From: Heligmosomoides polygyrus polygyrus
Lineage: Eukaryota > Nematoda > Chromadorea > Rhabditida > Heligmosomidae
DNA length: 64,000 bases
Assembly (NCBI GenBank): GCA_947396885.1
Contig: OX377203.1
Coordinates: forward strand, 27,221,253-27,285,252
Reading direction: 5' to 3'
Shown here: one piece after another, positions 37,079 through 46,079 of the stretch
How positions within the stretch are numbered: position 1 is the first letter of the stretch
Layout: each line of letters starts with the position of its first letter
Translations under genes and position numbers: made by a program
The notes under the pieces: model-generated
Told to the model about the DNA's origin: nothing
Databases searched by the model: none
What the model saw: only the letters and a program-made list of their open reading frames with translations

Positions 37079-37727
37079 TCACTTTTTTCTTGGCTTTTTC
37101 GTCAGGTCACATTGATGGACTCGAAAATGTTCAAAGTTTGCAGGCAGAAGAGACAGAGACGGAGGGATTAGATCCGTCCCACTTTGTGAAAACTCAGTGC
37201 AGTTGGTGAACCCTATTGCTCGTTCTTTTCCAAGCGTACTCCTAGGTTTTTGTAACTCTTCAGATAGCTTCGGTGAAACGGTTTTCCAGTGATTCAATTT
37301 TGATCGTTGATTAAGCAGCCATTTGCCGAAATTGCCTACACACTGAGTCGAGCTGCAATATGGCGGTGCTTCAGTGTAACGTAATTGCGAACTTATGTGC
37401 GACTCCATGCTTCTTCCGTCGAGCGAATCCGGATCCGACGGCGTTGAACTTTTCTACGGGGGCTCACCTTCGCTGATCAGTTCTTCCATCCTGCTTCATC
37501 GCTCCGCAACAATTTTTTCGGCACCCTTTGAAATCAGTGGGTGTTATTGCCAAGCTCTTCTCATAAATCACAATCGGGAAGTTTTTCTCAAGGGCAGAGA
37601 TGCCGCCGGATCCTGTTCTACAATTTTTCTTCGGACACTCGTTGTTTATCGCTTTACGTCTCCGGTTTAAAGTCTGATTCGCAACTGTCCACACCTTCGC
37701 CGTTGAACGGCGTTCCTCAAGTGGTGC
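37079..37727 (-). CDS. Two-exon gene 3' end, unrecognised
   Basis: Exon 1 (37727-37468) follows AGTCAGATAG and encodes 86 codons, including KVWTVANQTLNRRRKAINN, a cysteine-containing ECPKKNCRTGSGG, and CRKNCCGAMKQDG. It ends at donor GTGAGCCC in phase 2. A 115-bp intron leads to acceptor CCATATTGCAG. Exon 2 (37352-37079) restores the frame exactly and encodes 90 more codons (NFGKWLLNQRSKLNHWKTV, SLLPANFEHFRVHQCDLTK) to a basic C-terminus and TGA. Matching phase, good sites and about 177 open codons make this a credible gene end. The family is not recognised; upstream exons should lie above 37727 on the minus strand. Confidence 0.5.
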
Positions 37728-38149
37728 CTATCTGACTTCCATCAAATATGCTGAGTTGAAAAGCAAACAGGGGCGGGCTGGAGGGGCTGAATTTTATCTA
37801 CAGGCTAAAATTCCACTACATATGTAGTGTTCCTTATTTATCGTGACTGCGGGTAAAGCCGAGTGCATGTGATTTCACGCCAATTCTTTCAATTCCCTAG
37901 GAATTGTTTACTGGCCACAGGTTTCTAAAAGGGTGTCTATGGGCAAACGATAGAAGTCATTGTGAAGACCACATACGGATCTGCATTGCATTTAATACAG
38001 AAGGCATAGAATTAGTGAAGGCTTGGCGCTGTCCGAAGAAGTTGATTTGCGCTGGTCTTTATTCACCTTCAAAGCGCCATGTCAATCGAACAACACAAGT
38101 AACGAGGAACAGAACTGTTTGGTCTTCTACAGCACCACGAAATTTTTGA

Positions 38150-40297
38150 TGGGAAACTGTTGAGTTTGGTTGAAATACATGTGAGAACTGTTTGGTCTTC
38201 CTCTACTCATTCTCTTTCTTTATTGCTATATATCAGTGCTGTGGCTTGTTGCTTTTTATTTTTATTCAAAGTATTTTTATACTTTTTGAAATTTATATAG
38301 TGTTCTTCTCCTTAAGGTACTCCTTTTCAAAAACGACTGCAGAGAAAGATGCGCACATGTGGAAGTACGTACATACTACATGTTCAAGGCAGATGTGAAT
38401 CAGCTTCTGAAGTGAAGAGATGCTATTAAAAAAATCATGTTTTTCGACGTAAATGCATCAGTATACGACTACGTCGAAGAACTTACAAGCGGTTGTCCAG
38501 CACCGAATCTTTAGGTGTATGTAGGCGGAACAACCTCAATACCTCCACCTTATGCTTAACGGTAGGATAAGTGGGAAACTGCTTCGGTTTTTTTTCGACA
38601 TTAGATAAAGTTTCGCAATGTGTAACGATGCACTCAAGGATTCGTAGTTATTTTTTAGTTAAACTTAAAGCCAAATTAAATCTTGATTTAAATATGAAAC
38701 TTTAATTCTTAATTTCATGGATATTTTAGGGTTCAAAATGTAGCAATCAGCTCCTGTCCTTATATTTATTTATGGCTCCAGCACGTAAAAGCATCTGTTT
38801 AATCAAAATAACTATCGTTTTCTGTCCAACTGCACTGAATGTGTAAAAAAAATTTCCCCTCTCAAAATTGTTGCAATAAAATTCAAAACTAATGATAGGC
38901 GTTGATGTATTGAAATCAAATTTTCTCTACCTTTTTAATTTTTATCCTTACTCGAGGCTGCTAGGAATCTAGGTGCCACTCCGACGGAGAAGATTCCTTG
39001 GCTTTCTGTTCGCATGCCAGGCATGCGCAGTGAAAATTCAGACTGTGCTCAGAATTTGTAGCAAATAAGATCAGCTCTGTATGAACACTGATGATATAAT
39101 CGAGATGTTTTAAGTGATTAGAAACAAGCGTAAAGCAGCCATGCTATTTAGGTGGCTGTATTGTTTGCTGTTCACGCGTTAAAAAATTAAAATTGCTTTA
39201 ACGGCCCCTCCAGTTCTAAGAACTGATTTGTCTAATAAATAAAGTAACAAGCCAAGTCCTTGAACTGAGAGGGATGCTCGGCAGTAGACGTTGGCTGCTT
39301 TCCCGAGGCTCACCACTTTTCACTGACGTCATGCTATGTAGTTCAAAAACCGCTTCATACACTCAAAAAGCGGCCGGCATTTGCTGAACGAGATCCTGCT
39401 TGTGAACACACCACGGGGAACCTTGGGATCCTTCGCCACCACGTCCTTCGTTGTCGATCTCCAGACGTCCGAGCACATCGTATCGCCCTGCACATCATTG
39501 TCCGTTCTCAGTCGTCGCCGCTAATGAACTGCGAACCAATCGATGCGTCAGCATACGGTAGCCGAGGGGACGGAGAGCGCAGAGCCGGACGTCGGCCAAA
39601 AACGACGGGGCAGCCCGGCCACGGCCGAATGTGGTGGACCTTCCAGAGGTACGGTAGCTGATGAAACCACGGGAGCTTTCACTCCCTACAAACTTAAGGG
39701 TTCGTTCGCCCCCTAAACAACGCGAATCCCTCAACGTGTAACGTGTAACACTCAAAGATGCGGTTCAGTGCGTCTGCTCGGAGGAAGTGACCTGATGCTC
39801 GACCATGGACCTCGTCGTGTGTTCGCCTCTCCAGCGAAGCTTGTTTTCGAAAGATTCTCTCCACTAGGGGCTGTATCGTAATTCAGTGGAGCGTCGGATG
39901 GGGTGGATGGGGCAACGAGTGAATTATGACCGACACCAGCCACCACCATCGCACTTATCGACTGCTCGCCCACGGAGGGACTTTTCGGTATGGCGAGACA
40001 ATGGAAGACCTGCGTTATTCATCAGCGAAATAAAGCGCCGTAAAGTTCCTCAACGCCGAATGTCCACTGCTGAATGAAGACGCTTTGTGAGCAAAATCCG
40101 TGTTCAACATTTGACAAAGCCGCGTGGATAGAAGGGGCCATTTTGCTCTGCTAAAACTAATTTTTAAACTAGACTTTAAGCGCAGCGTTGGACTAATTGG
40201 CCGTAAAGTTTGTTTTTAATCAATAATTTTTATCGGTCTTAGCTCATTACGAAGAAGTCGCCATGTACGACTCTCTATGTACATCGGCATCGTTGAT
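38150..40297. other. No supported gene
   Basis: This stretch is AT-rich up to about 39250, then GC-richer to about 40100. Minus frames at 39752-39973 and 39495-39755 and a plus frame at 39886-40077 are open in the GC-rich part, but I found no splice sites or recognisable motifs. Confidence 0.4.
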
Positions 40298-40803
40298 CTT
40301 GTAGCGTTGTTTTGACTGAGCTCCACACGAGGTAATACAGATCTTTATTGGCTAACCTTCCGGCGGTATCGCCTTCTTCAGAGCCTGAAAGGAAGGAACA
40401 AGTCAAAATGTGGCTACCGCGTCAAACGTCGCCTCAACCTTAGAAATTCAAGACTACATACCTTTCGATCACGTAGTCAATAGAGAGGTCTAGACGCTTA
40501 CCTTACAGGAAGCCAGACGGGCCAATCGGTCGGTAGCAGGGCCGTTTTTGAGACACAGGCGCCCCAATCAGAATGCCAACCTGATCGTCTGGCTTCCTGT
40601 AAGGTAAGGGTCTCGATCTCTCTATTGACTACGTGATCGAAAGGTAGTCTTGAATTTATAAGGTTGAGGCGACGTTTGACGCGGTAGCCACATCTTGACT
40701 TGATCCTTCCTTTCAGGCTCTGAAGAAGGCGATACCGCCGAAACGTTAGCCGATAAAGATCTGTATTACCTCGTGCGAAGCTCAGTCAAAACAACGCTAC
40801 AAG
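40298..40803. repeat. 506-bp inverted repeat, Penelope-like end sequence
   Basis: Arm 1 (40298-40519) and the reverse complement of arm 2 (40586-40803) are nearly identical by eye, around a 66-bp spacer. Shared words include CTTGTAGCGTTGTTTTGACT, GGTAATACAGATCTTTAT and CTTACCTTACAGGAAGCC. The arm carries GGCTCTGAAGAAGGCGATAC followed by CGCCGAAACGTTAGCC. This pattern is known from terminal regions of Penelope-like retroelements, which often encode hammerhead ribozymes. No coding sequence is included, so it is a non-autonomous foldback unit or two inverted fragments. Confidence 0.65.
40716..40751 (+). ncRNA. Hammerhead-ribozyme-like core
   Basis: Read as RNA the parts fall in hammerhead order: stem I 5' strand GGCU (40716-40719), CUGAAGA (fits CUGANGA), an extra A, stem II GGCG-AUAC-CGCC, GAAA (40740-40743), C, G, U, cleavage base U, then stem I 3' strand AGCC (40748-40751), which pairs perfectly with GGCU. 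Stem III is only two pairs without a loop, as in the minimal Penelope-type motifs. The extra A beside stem II is unusual. The inverted copy in arm 1 has a damaged GAAA (GGAA). Confidence 0.4.
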
Positions 40804-42241
40804 CTCTTAGCTCACTTCAGCTTTTCATCTTAGTCAGGCCTTATATCAGCGATCTGCTGCTAAACAATGAAGGTCTTAATTCAGATTGCTGCGATGAACA
40901 CAGTTCAAGATGTGTCTGATCCAGGAGATCCTTTCAGTAGATGAAGGCTAATTGTGAAAAACTGAGGCGTTTGAGTTTATCGTTGCTTATCGCTTGTTTG
41001 TATGCAGTAGTGTTTTCAGCTTTGGATACATTTGCGCATTTCACAAGCTTGTAGTACTAGCTACATTATTCTAGAAAACACAACATCAGCAGAAGATGTT
41101 TTAAAAATTTGGTTCAAAATTCTTTCATCTTTGCGAAAGCGTTCTGGACCACTCTCACAATGTTTTCATTATTCATTGAGAAATTTTGCTCTTAATAGCA
41201 GCTGCATTCCTTCCATTTCGTGAACTGAATTTCATTGTTAGGTTGTGAGAAAGGTTCTTTCAATCTTCAGTCTTGTATTCATAAAGCAATAACTCTGCTT
41301 AGAAACCACCTTTTCAATTAAGATAAAAGTTTCTATCTGCGGCTCTTCTATACCGATGCGACCTATATTAAGACCTATATTAGGAGATCGCACTTTCTTA
41401 AAAATCTTGAATTATGACGTTTAAGATCATCGGAGTTAGTACAGTCTTTATGCATAAGCATTAAGTATTGAGTATGAAGTCTATTACGTTCGCATAAGGC
41501 AAGCGTGTGGAAGAAAACAAAACAGTGATGGAATGCTAAAACGCGATACAGAACATTTCAAATCAAACATCAAGGAAGCACAACAGAAGAGAACACAAGT
41601 TACAATCATGTTTCTGTTTATTACGTTAAAGGCAGACACGAAATAAAACTGGATCAATGCAAACACAAGCGACAAACATCAGTGATCAGTGCATGATCAT
41701 AACAAGAACTGCGCGTGGTCCACCCCCACGAGTAGGCACCGTCAAGCTGAAACAGCATTTTCGATACTAACACCTAAAATGCGGTATAGAGTACGCTTTT
41801 GGGAGGTATCTCGTGGGTATTATGTGTACGCTACCTGCTCTGCGCGTAAAGAAGGAAGCGCGAGCTTTTGTCCTAGGATGGCAATGTTCAGGAGGATTGC
41901 CAGACGCGTTCGGAAACGTATGCTAAGCCAATTAGAAGATGAATAGTATTTGACGGGCTCAAATTTCTTTCTGGCGTTTAAACTGCAATTTTTGGGGATT
42001 TCCCTTTAAAATGTAAATTTCTGCAATCACTGAGAATTAGAAATGACTCCTGAGCGACTAACCTGTTCAACTCTTGATGCTTTTCTCAGCCCTGAAGAAG
42101 GCGGAAGAACGTCAAGAGGATAGGATTGCTAGGAAGAGAATTGGATTTGAGAAGCAACTCATGTACCAAGCTCCCAGTCTTCTACTATCACTGTTTGACG
42201 CCATACCAAGATTTGTCGACAGTTGAGCATAAGTGTTCAGG

Positions 42242-42357
42242 AATAAAGGACGGCGTTAATTAATCGCTTCGCGGGTCCTGCCGCTACTGTCGCTGTTGTT
42301 CTAGTTCTGCGGGATAACGATGAACCAGTCGGAATGCGTATTTGGCCCACATATACG
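42242..42357 (-). mobile_element. Partial SINE copy
   Basis: It begins AATAAAGGACGGCGTTAATTAATC like the SINE 3' end on the plus strand and stays recognisable to GGAATGCGTATTTGGCC. It then loses similarity, and the next SINE starts about 50 bp later. Confidence 0.6.
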
Positions 42358-42404
42358 GCTATCCGGCAGTGATGCTAGTGATGCCTTACACTGTGGCTGT
42401 AAAA

Positions 42405-42688
42405 AAGGATGAAGGATAAAGGACGACGTTACTCAATCTCTTTTCGAACGCGCCACACATTCTGCTGCTACGGGATGTCGTGGAGGCGATTTGAATACGA
42501 GTTTGCCCACACAACGACTTGCGGTGGCCAACCGATGAGAAAGTCAAAGACTTATCCTCCCCAGAAACTCTGGACCAACTCACCGACCCCGGAGGCATGG
42601 ACGCCATTATTGGCCTGATCGGGAAATCCGAATTAAGAACCTGGTAACGGGTGCACGCCAAAGCCGGCACCTCCTCCGGATGGGCTCT
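42405..42688 (-). mobile_element. tRNA-derived SINE, copy 4
   Basis: A nearly full copy of the family (GGATAAAGGACGACGTTACT at its 3' end on the plus strand; ACCCCGGAGGCATGG inside), adjacent to the partial copy at 42242 in the same orientation. Confidence 0.7.
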
Positions 42689-43052
42689 ATTCGTTCTGTT
42701 TAAATGAAGATGGAGAAAAATAAAGATTCTTACCATCAGAAAAGGATGATACTCCTTCTCTGCTACTATCTGCATCAACATCATCTTATAACTGCTTCCA
42801 TGCCTTTGGTAGAGACTTCGGTGTAGCTCGTTTAGCACGACACTCAACAAAGTCGGAAGTAGTAGCCGTAGCTGTAAAGTTAATCTCAACAACACGCGTT
42901 CTTTTTCGGAACGGCTCGGTCACGCATTCCCTTTCGTTTGAATACGTGTAATTCTGCTGCTGACGATGAGGTCAGATGCCACTTTGATCCACTTCTGACC
43001 ACTCTTATAAACTACTCTTGCAATTTACTATTCAGAGGTATTGTGGGTTTAT

Positions 43053-43499
43053 TCATGAATGCCAATGCCAAGCATAAATCCGTATCAAACCTCTATCGTA
43101 ACAAACCGTAAGGGGAAGCATGTAGGATGCGAGGGAGATCAGTAGCAGATTGAGTTTATCGGGCATTGAAAACCTTAAAATTTGAGCAACTGCTTCGATA
43201 CCGTAACCCGCACATGGTTCAAAAATCATTATGGTTCGAACAACTTGATCGTGAACTTGCAGGTGTGTAGTCCGCACCACGTACAAACCGAATAAGGCTG
43301 GACATACGATTTTGTGGCTTGCCTTCCCTTCGAAGATAGCTGCCGAGAAAAGTTTCATGCAAGGTGAATAGGAAGCACAGTGTTTGCTTCTGGTATTGCT
43401 TACTAGGTTGAGACTTCTGGTGCTAATATCATGCCTTCTATGGGGTTCCATCTTAATGGGGAGCGACACCGCAGGAAAGTGGATCGAGCACACACACAC
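43053..43499 (-). CDS. Unrecognised 148-codon open frame
   Basis: The minus strand is open for 148 codons (LFSAAIFEGKASHKIVCPAL, FGLYVVRTTHLQVHDQVVR, TIMIFEPCAGYGIEAVAQIL) and ends with a hydrophobic LLLISLASYMLPLTVCY near the C-terminus. Codon use is coding-like, but I found no splice sites and no family. It lies just outside the mariner element, so it is host sequence. Confidence 0.27.
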   Translation of the reverse strand: MCVCSIHFPAVSLPIKMEPHRRHDISTRSLNLVSNTRSKHCASYSPCMKLFSAAIFEGKASHKIVCPALFGLYVVRTTHLQVHDQVVRTIMIFEPCAGYGIEAVAQILRFSMPDKLNLLLISLASYMLPLTVCYDRGLIRIYAWHWHS

Positions 43500-43559
43500 A
43501 GGAAGGCATCCGTCGGAACGTACATATGTAAGCTACAAGGCGCAATTCTATCGCAACTA

Positions 43560-44834
43560 TTAGGTTGTGACGAAATAAATGGCACTGAACCACTGTAAAT
43601 TTAAACAGTTAATATCTCGCTTGTAGGCAAGTTTATAATTCGAAATAAAAACCTTCTGATTCTACACATCTTTGCCAACGTGACACAAGCTTTTTTATCC
43701 CAGTAGCGTAAAAATCAGAAGTTCTGGAATTGACGAAATCTTCGGAGGCACTTTCGGCATCCTGTTGGTATTTGAATATTTTCCCTATCAAGAAGTCGCC
43801 AAGATGCTTGAAGAAATGGTGGTCTGTTGGGGAGAGGTCGGGAGAAAACGGAGGATGTGGTAGAGTTTCAATGTTCAGCTCATTCAGTTTCTGCAACGTC
43901 ATTCGTGCTACATGGGGGCGAGCATTGTCGTACAGAAGGAGAACTCGCCTTCGGTTTACCAAGGCCGGCCGGATATCCTTCAACTTTTCCATCATTTCTT
44001 CAATTTCAATGCAGTACTTCTCTGCCGTGATGGATTCACCGAGAGGGAGGAAGCTGTGGTGAATAATTCCCAGCGAACACCACCATACTATCACCATTAC
44101 TTTGTTTTGGTGCAATTCCGGCTTCGCAAAAAACCTTGCGGCTCTCATCGCTGTCCACCCACTGCGCCCCCATCGTCGCCTGTTGTCGTACATTATCCAT
44201 TTCTCGTCACAGGTTACGATGCGATCAAGGAATGGGTCCGTTTCGTTCCGTCGAAGCAGTGCGGACGAGATCTCATATCGTCGGTTTCTTTGCTCCTCAG
44301 ACAGCTCGTGAGGCACTCATCTTTCCAGCTTTTTGGTCTTTCCAATTTCCTTCAGATTCCGGGCAGCTGTGTTGTGACTGACGCCAAGAACCTTCGCTGT
44401 CTCCCTGGTACCATTGCGTGGATCCTCCTCTATCACATCTCTCAGCTTGTCCTCATCAACATCACTATGCCTCCCACGACCTTCATGTTCTTCCAAGCTC
44501 TCATCCCCATTCCGGAACTTCTGATACCAACGATACGCCGTCCGAATTGTGGAACCTCCTTGACCGAATGCGGCGTTGGTCTTCTCGTCCGCCTCCTTAG
44601 CTGTAGTGCCCAGCTTGAATTCATACAAGTAAATGCCTCGGATTACCCTTTTGTCCATCTACAAAAAAGTCAATAAAACTCTAAAGTTTTCCCACTTTTA
44701 CATAGAAAATTTGGTACTCACCGCTAGAGCAAAGTTTGCGCTTCTAAATGATATGCCACATGTTACGGTTTGTTCTTGATCAAACGCGCCAAAAAATGGC
44801 TCGAGCCAGTGCCATTTAATTCGCTACAACCTAA
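43560..44834 (-). mobile_element. Mariner element, nearly intact (bandit-like)
   Basis: This is a 1275-bp mariner. Its 28-bp terminal inverted repeats (43560-43587 and 44807-44834) both start TTAGGTTGT and differ at three positions. They are flanked by the TA target duplication (43558-43559, 44835-44836) expected of the family. One transposase gene fills the minus strand. The TTAGGTTG ends and the protein resemble the irritans-type mariners, and from memory the hookworm element bandit. Sharp ends and a transposase with a single defect suggest a recent insertion. Confidence 0.93.
43633..44658 (-). pseudogene. Mariner transposase with one in-frame stop
   Basis: Transposases of this family cut and paste the element at TA sites. 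The frame has 341 codons. Residues 1-113 form the N-terminal helix-turn-helix DNA-binding part (from MDKRVIRGIYLYEF to NLKEIGKTKKLER), with the paired HTH motifs expected there. Codon 114 is TGA (44317-44319) exactly where the conserved WVPHEL motif should begin, so a single TGG to TGA change explains it. The remaining 227 codons continue in the same frame and hold the DD34D catalytic triad: Asp in VTCDEKW, Asp in LLLYDNARPHVA, and Asp in SPDLSPTDHHFF, with exactly 34 residues between the last two. No frameshift is seen. Without readthrough this copy cannot make a full transposase. Confidence 0.93.
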
Positions 44835-44994
44835 TAGTTCAGAGTGTTGTCATTGTATTAGATTGGTAAAAAGTCTTGACCCATCTGGCAATTGCTTTTC
44901 TTTATTTTTTATTTAGCATGCAAAGAAGTTCACTCAAAAATTTAATCAACGTCTTTAGTCACTACGGTCTACCGCCTAATGGGGCTGGTCAACA

Positions 44995-45424
44995 ATTCTC
45001 ATAGCTAGGACTGGATCTCCCCTTCACAGTTATCAACTTTGGTGATTTTTTCTTCGCTAGGAGAAGAATTAAGTGGTGGGGGGGGCAATATCAGGGCAAT
45101 ATGTAGTATGGGTGGAGAACCGTGTGCAGCCCTGCTCCTCCGGTTTTCACGTGTCTCTTTAGCTACATGCGGCCTAGCTTTGTCATGAAAGACCCATCAA
45201 GTGGACAGAAGCACATCTTGGCCTTTTTTCTCATCTGCCAGTTTCTGAAGTTGAAAGGCGTAAATGTTACCAAAGAGGGTCTGCAGAAGCAGCAAAGGAG
45301 ACACTTCTTGGGGTGAAGGCCCATTTTGGCTTGCGCTGATGGGTCGTCTCCTCGAGAGGGCATACGGCGCAGTGCGTGTGAGAATCGTAGAGGATCCAAC
45401 TCTCATGTCCAGTAATAAGGCCTA
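44995..45424 (-). mobile_element. Degenerate mariner transposase fragment
   Basis: Minus-strand reading, with frame changes, gives ITGHESWILYD (first catalytic Asp region), LHPKKCLL (the KxMLxVWWD position), FHDKARPHVAKETREN (second Asp block) and a broken HPYY-PD-AP block. The order is that of a mariner transposase of another lineage from the copy at 43560. It begins directly after a LINE fragment at about 45425. Confidence 0.7.
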
Positions 45425-45890
45425 GGGTTAGAAGGTTTGAGGTGTATAGTGAGAATAATATCGGGAAAGGAACACTACCTTGTGGCACGTCGTGGGGGAT
45501 ATCAAGAACTGTGGAGTCGTAACCGACTCGTAACTGGAACGTTCGACCTGAGGGGAACATTGAATCCGTCGTTCGATTCTAGGATGGAACCCGATTGTGG
45601 CGAGCTTACGCAGCAGTAAAGTGTGCGGTACGTTATCCAACGCTATCGCGAAATCAAGGTACATGGCGTGAACATTTTTTCTTCAAGCAATGGTTTGGGA
45701 ATAATCGTTTATGGTAGACAGTGAAGCGTTTTCAGTTGACTTGCTGCGCCAAAATCCATGTTCAACAATAGTGTGATTCCCCTCTAGATAACAAAGATGC
45801 TGTTTCTACAGACTTTTCTCAAGAATTCTAGCAAAAATTGGTGTAATACGGATGGATCGATAGCTTTTCGTTAAATGAAAAGAGTTTCTT
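45425..45890 (-). mobile_element. LINE reverse transcriptase fragment
   Basis: Minus-strand frames read YRSIRITPIFARILEK, then EHGFW with KSTENASLSTINDYSQ, YLDFAIALDNVPHTLLLRKL and VPQGSVPFPILFSLYTSNLL. These correspond in order to the RT palm and fingers blocks of CR1/Jockey-type LINEs. The catalytic FADD block that should follow is missing because the sequence switches to mariner at about 45425. Stops and shifts are frequent. Confidence 0.75.
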
Positions 45891-46079
45891 TAGCACTTCA
45901 AAATCGGCTTAAAAGTTTTTGATCAACATAATATGATAGTTTGCTTTCAAGCTTTTCGCTGTAGAGGAAAAAAGGGGAAAAGTGCCCCTTTTCTATTAGG
46001 AAAGATCCGTCTCTGTTAATGCTCATATTTCGCACGAGGAGTGTGGAATGAAGTAGGATCAGATGATAAATGAGCACAA

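Noticed and set aside
43730..44676. Plus-strand frames up to 254 codons
   Set aside because: They are antisense shadows of the mariner transposase on the minus strand.
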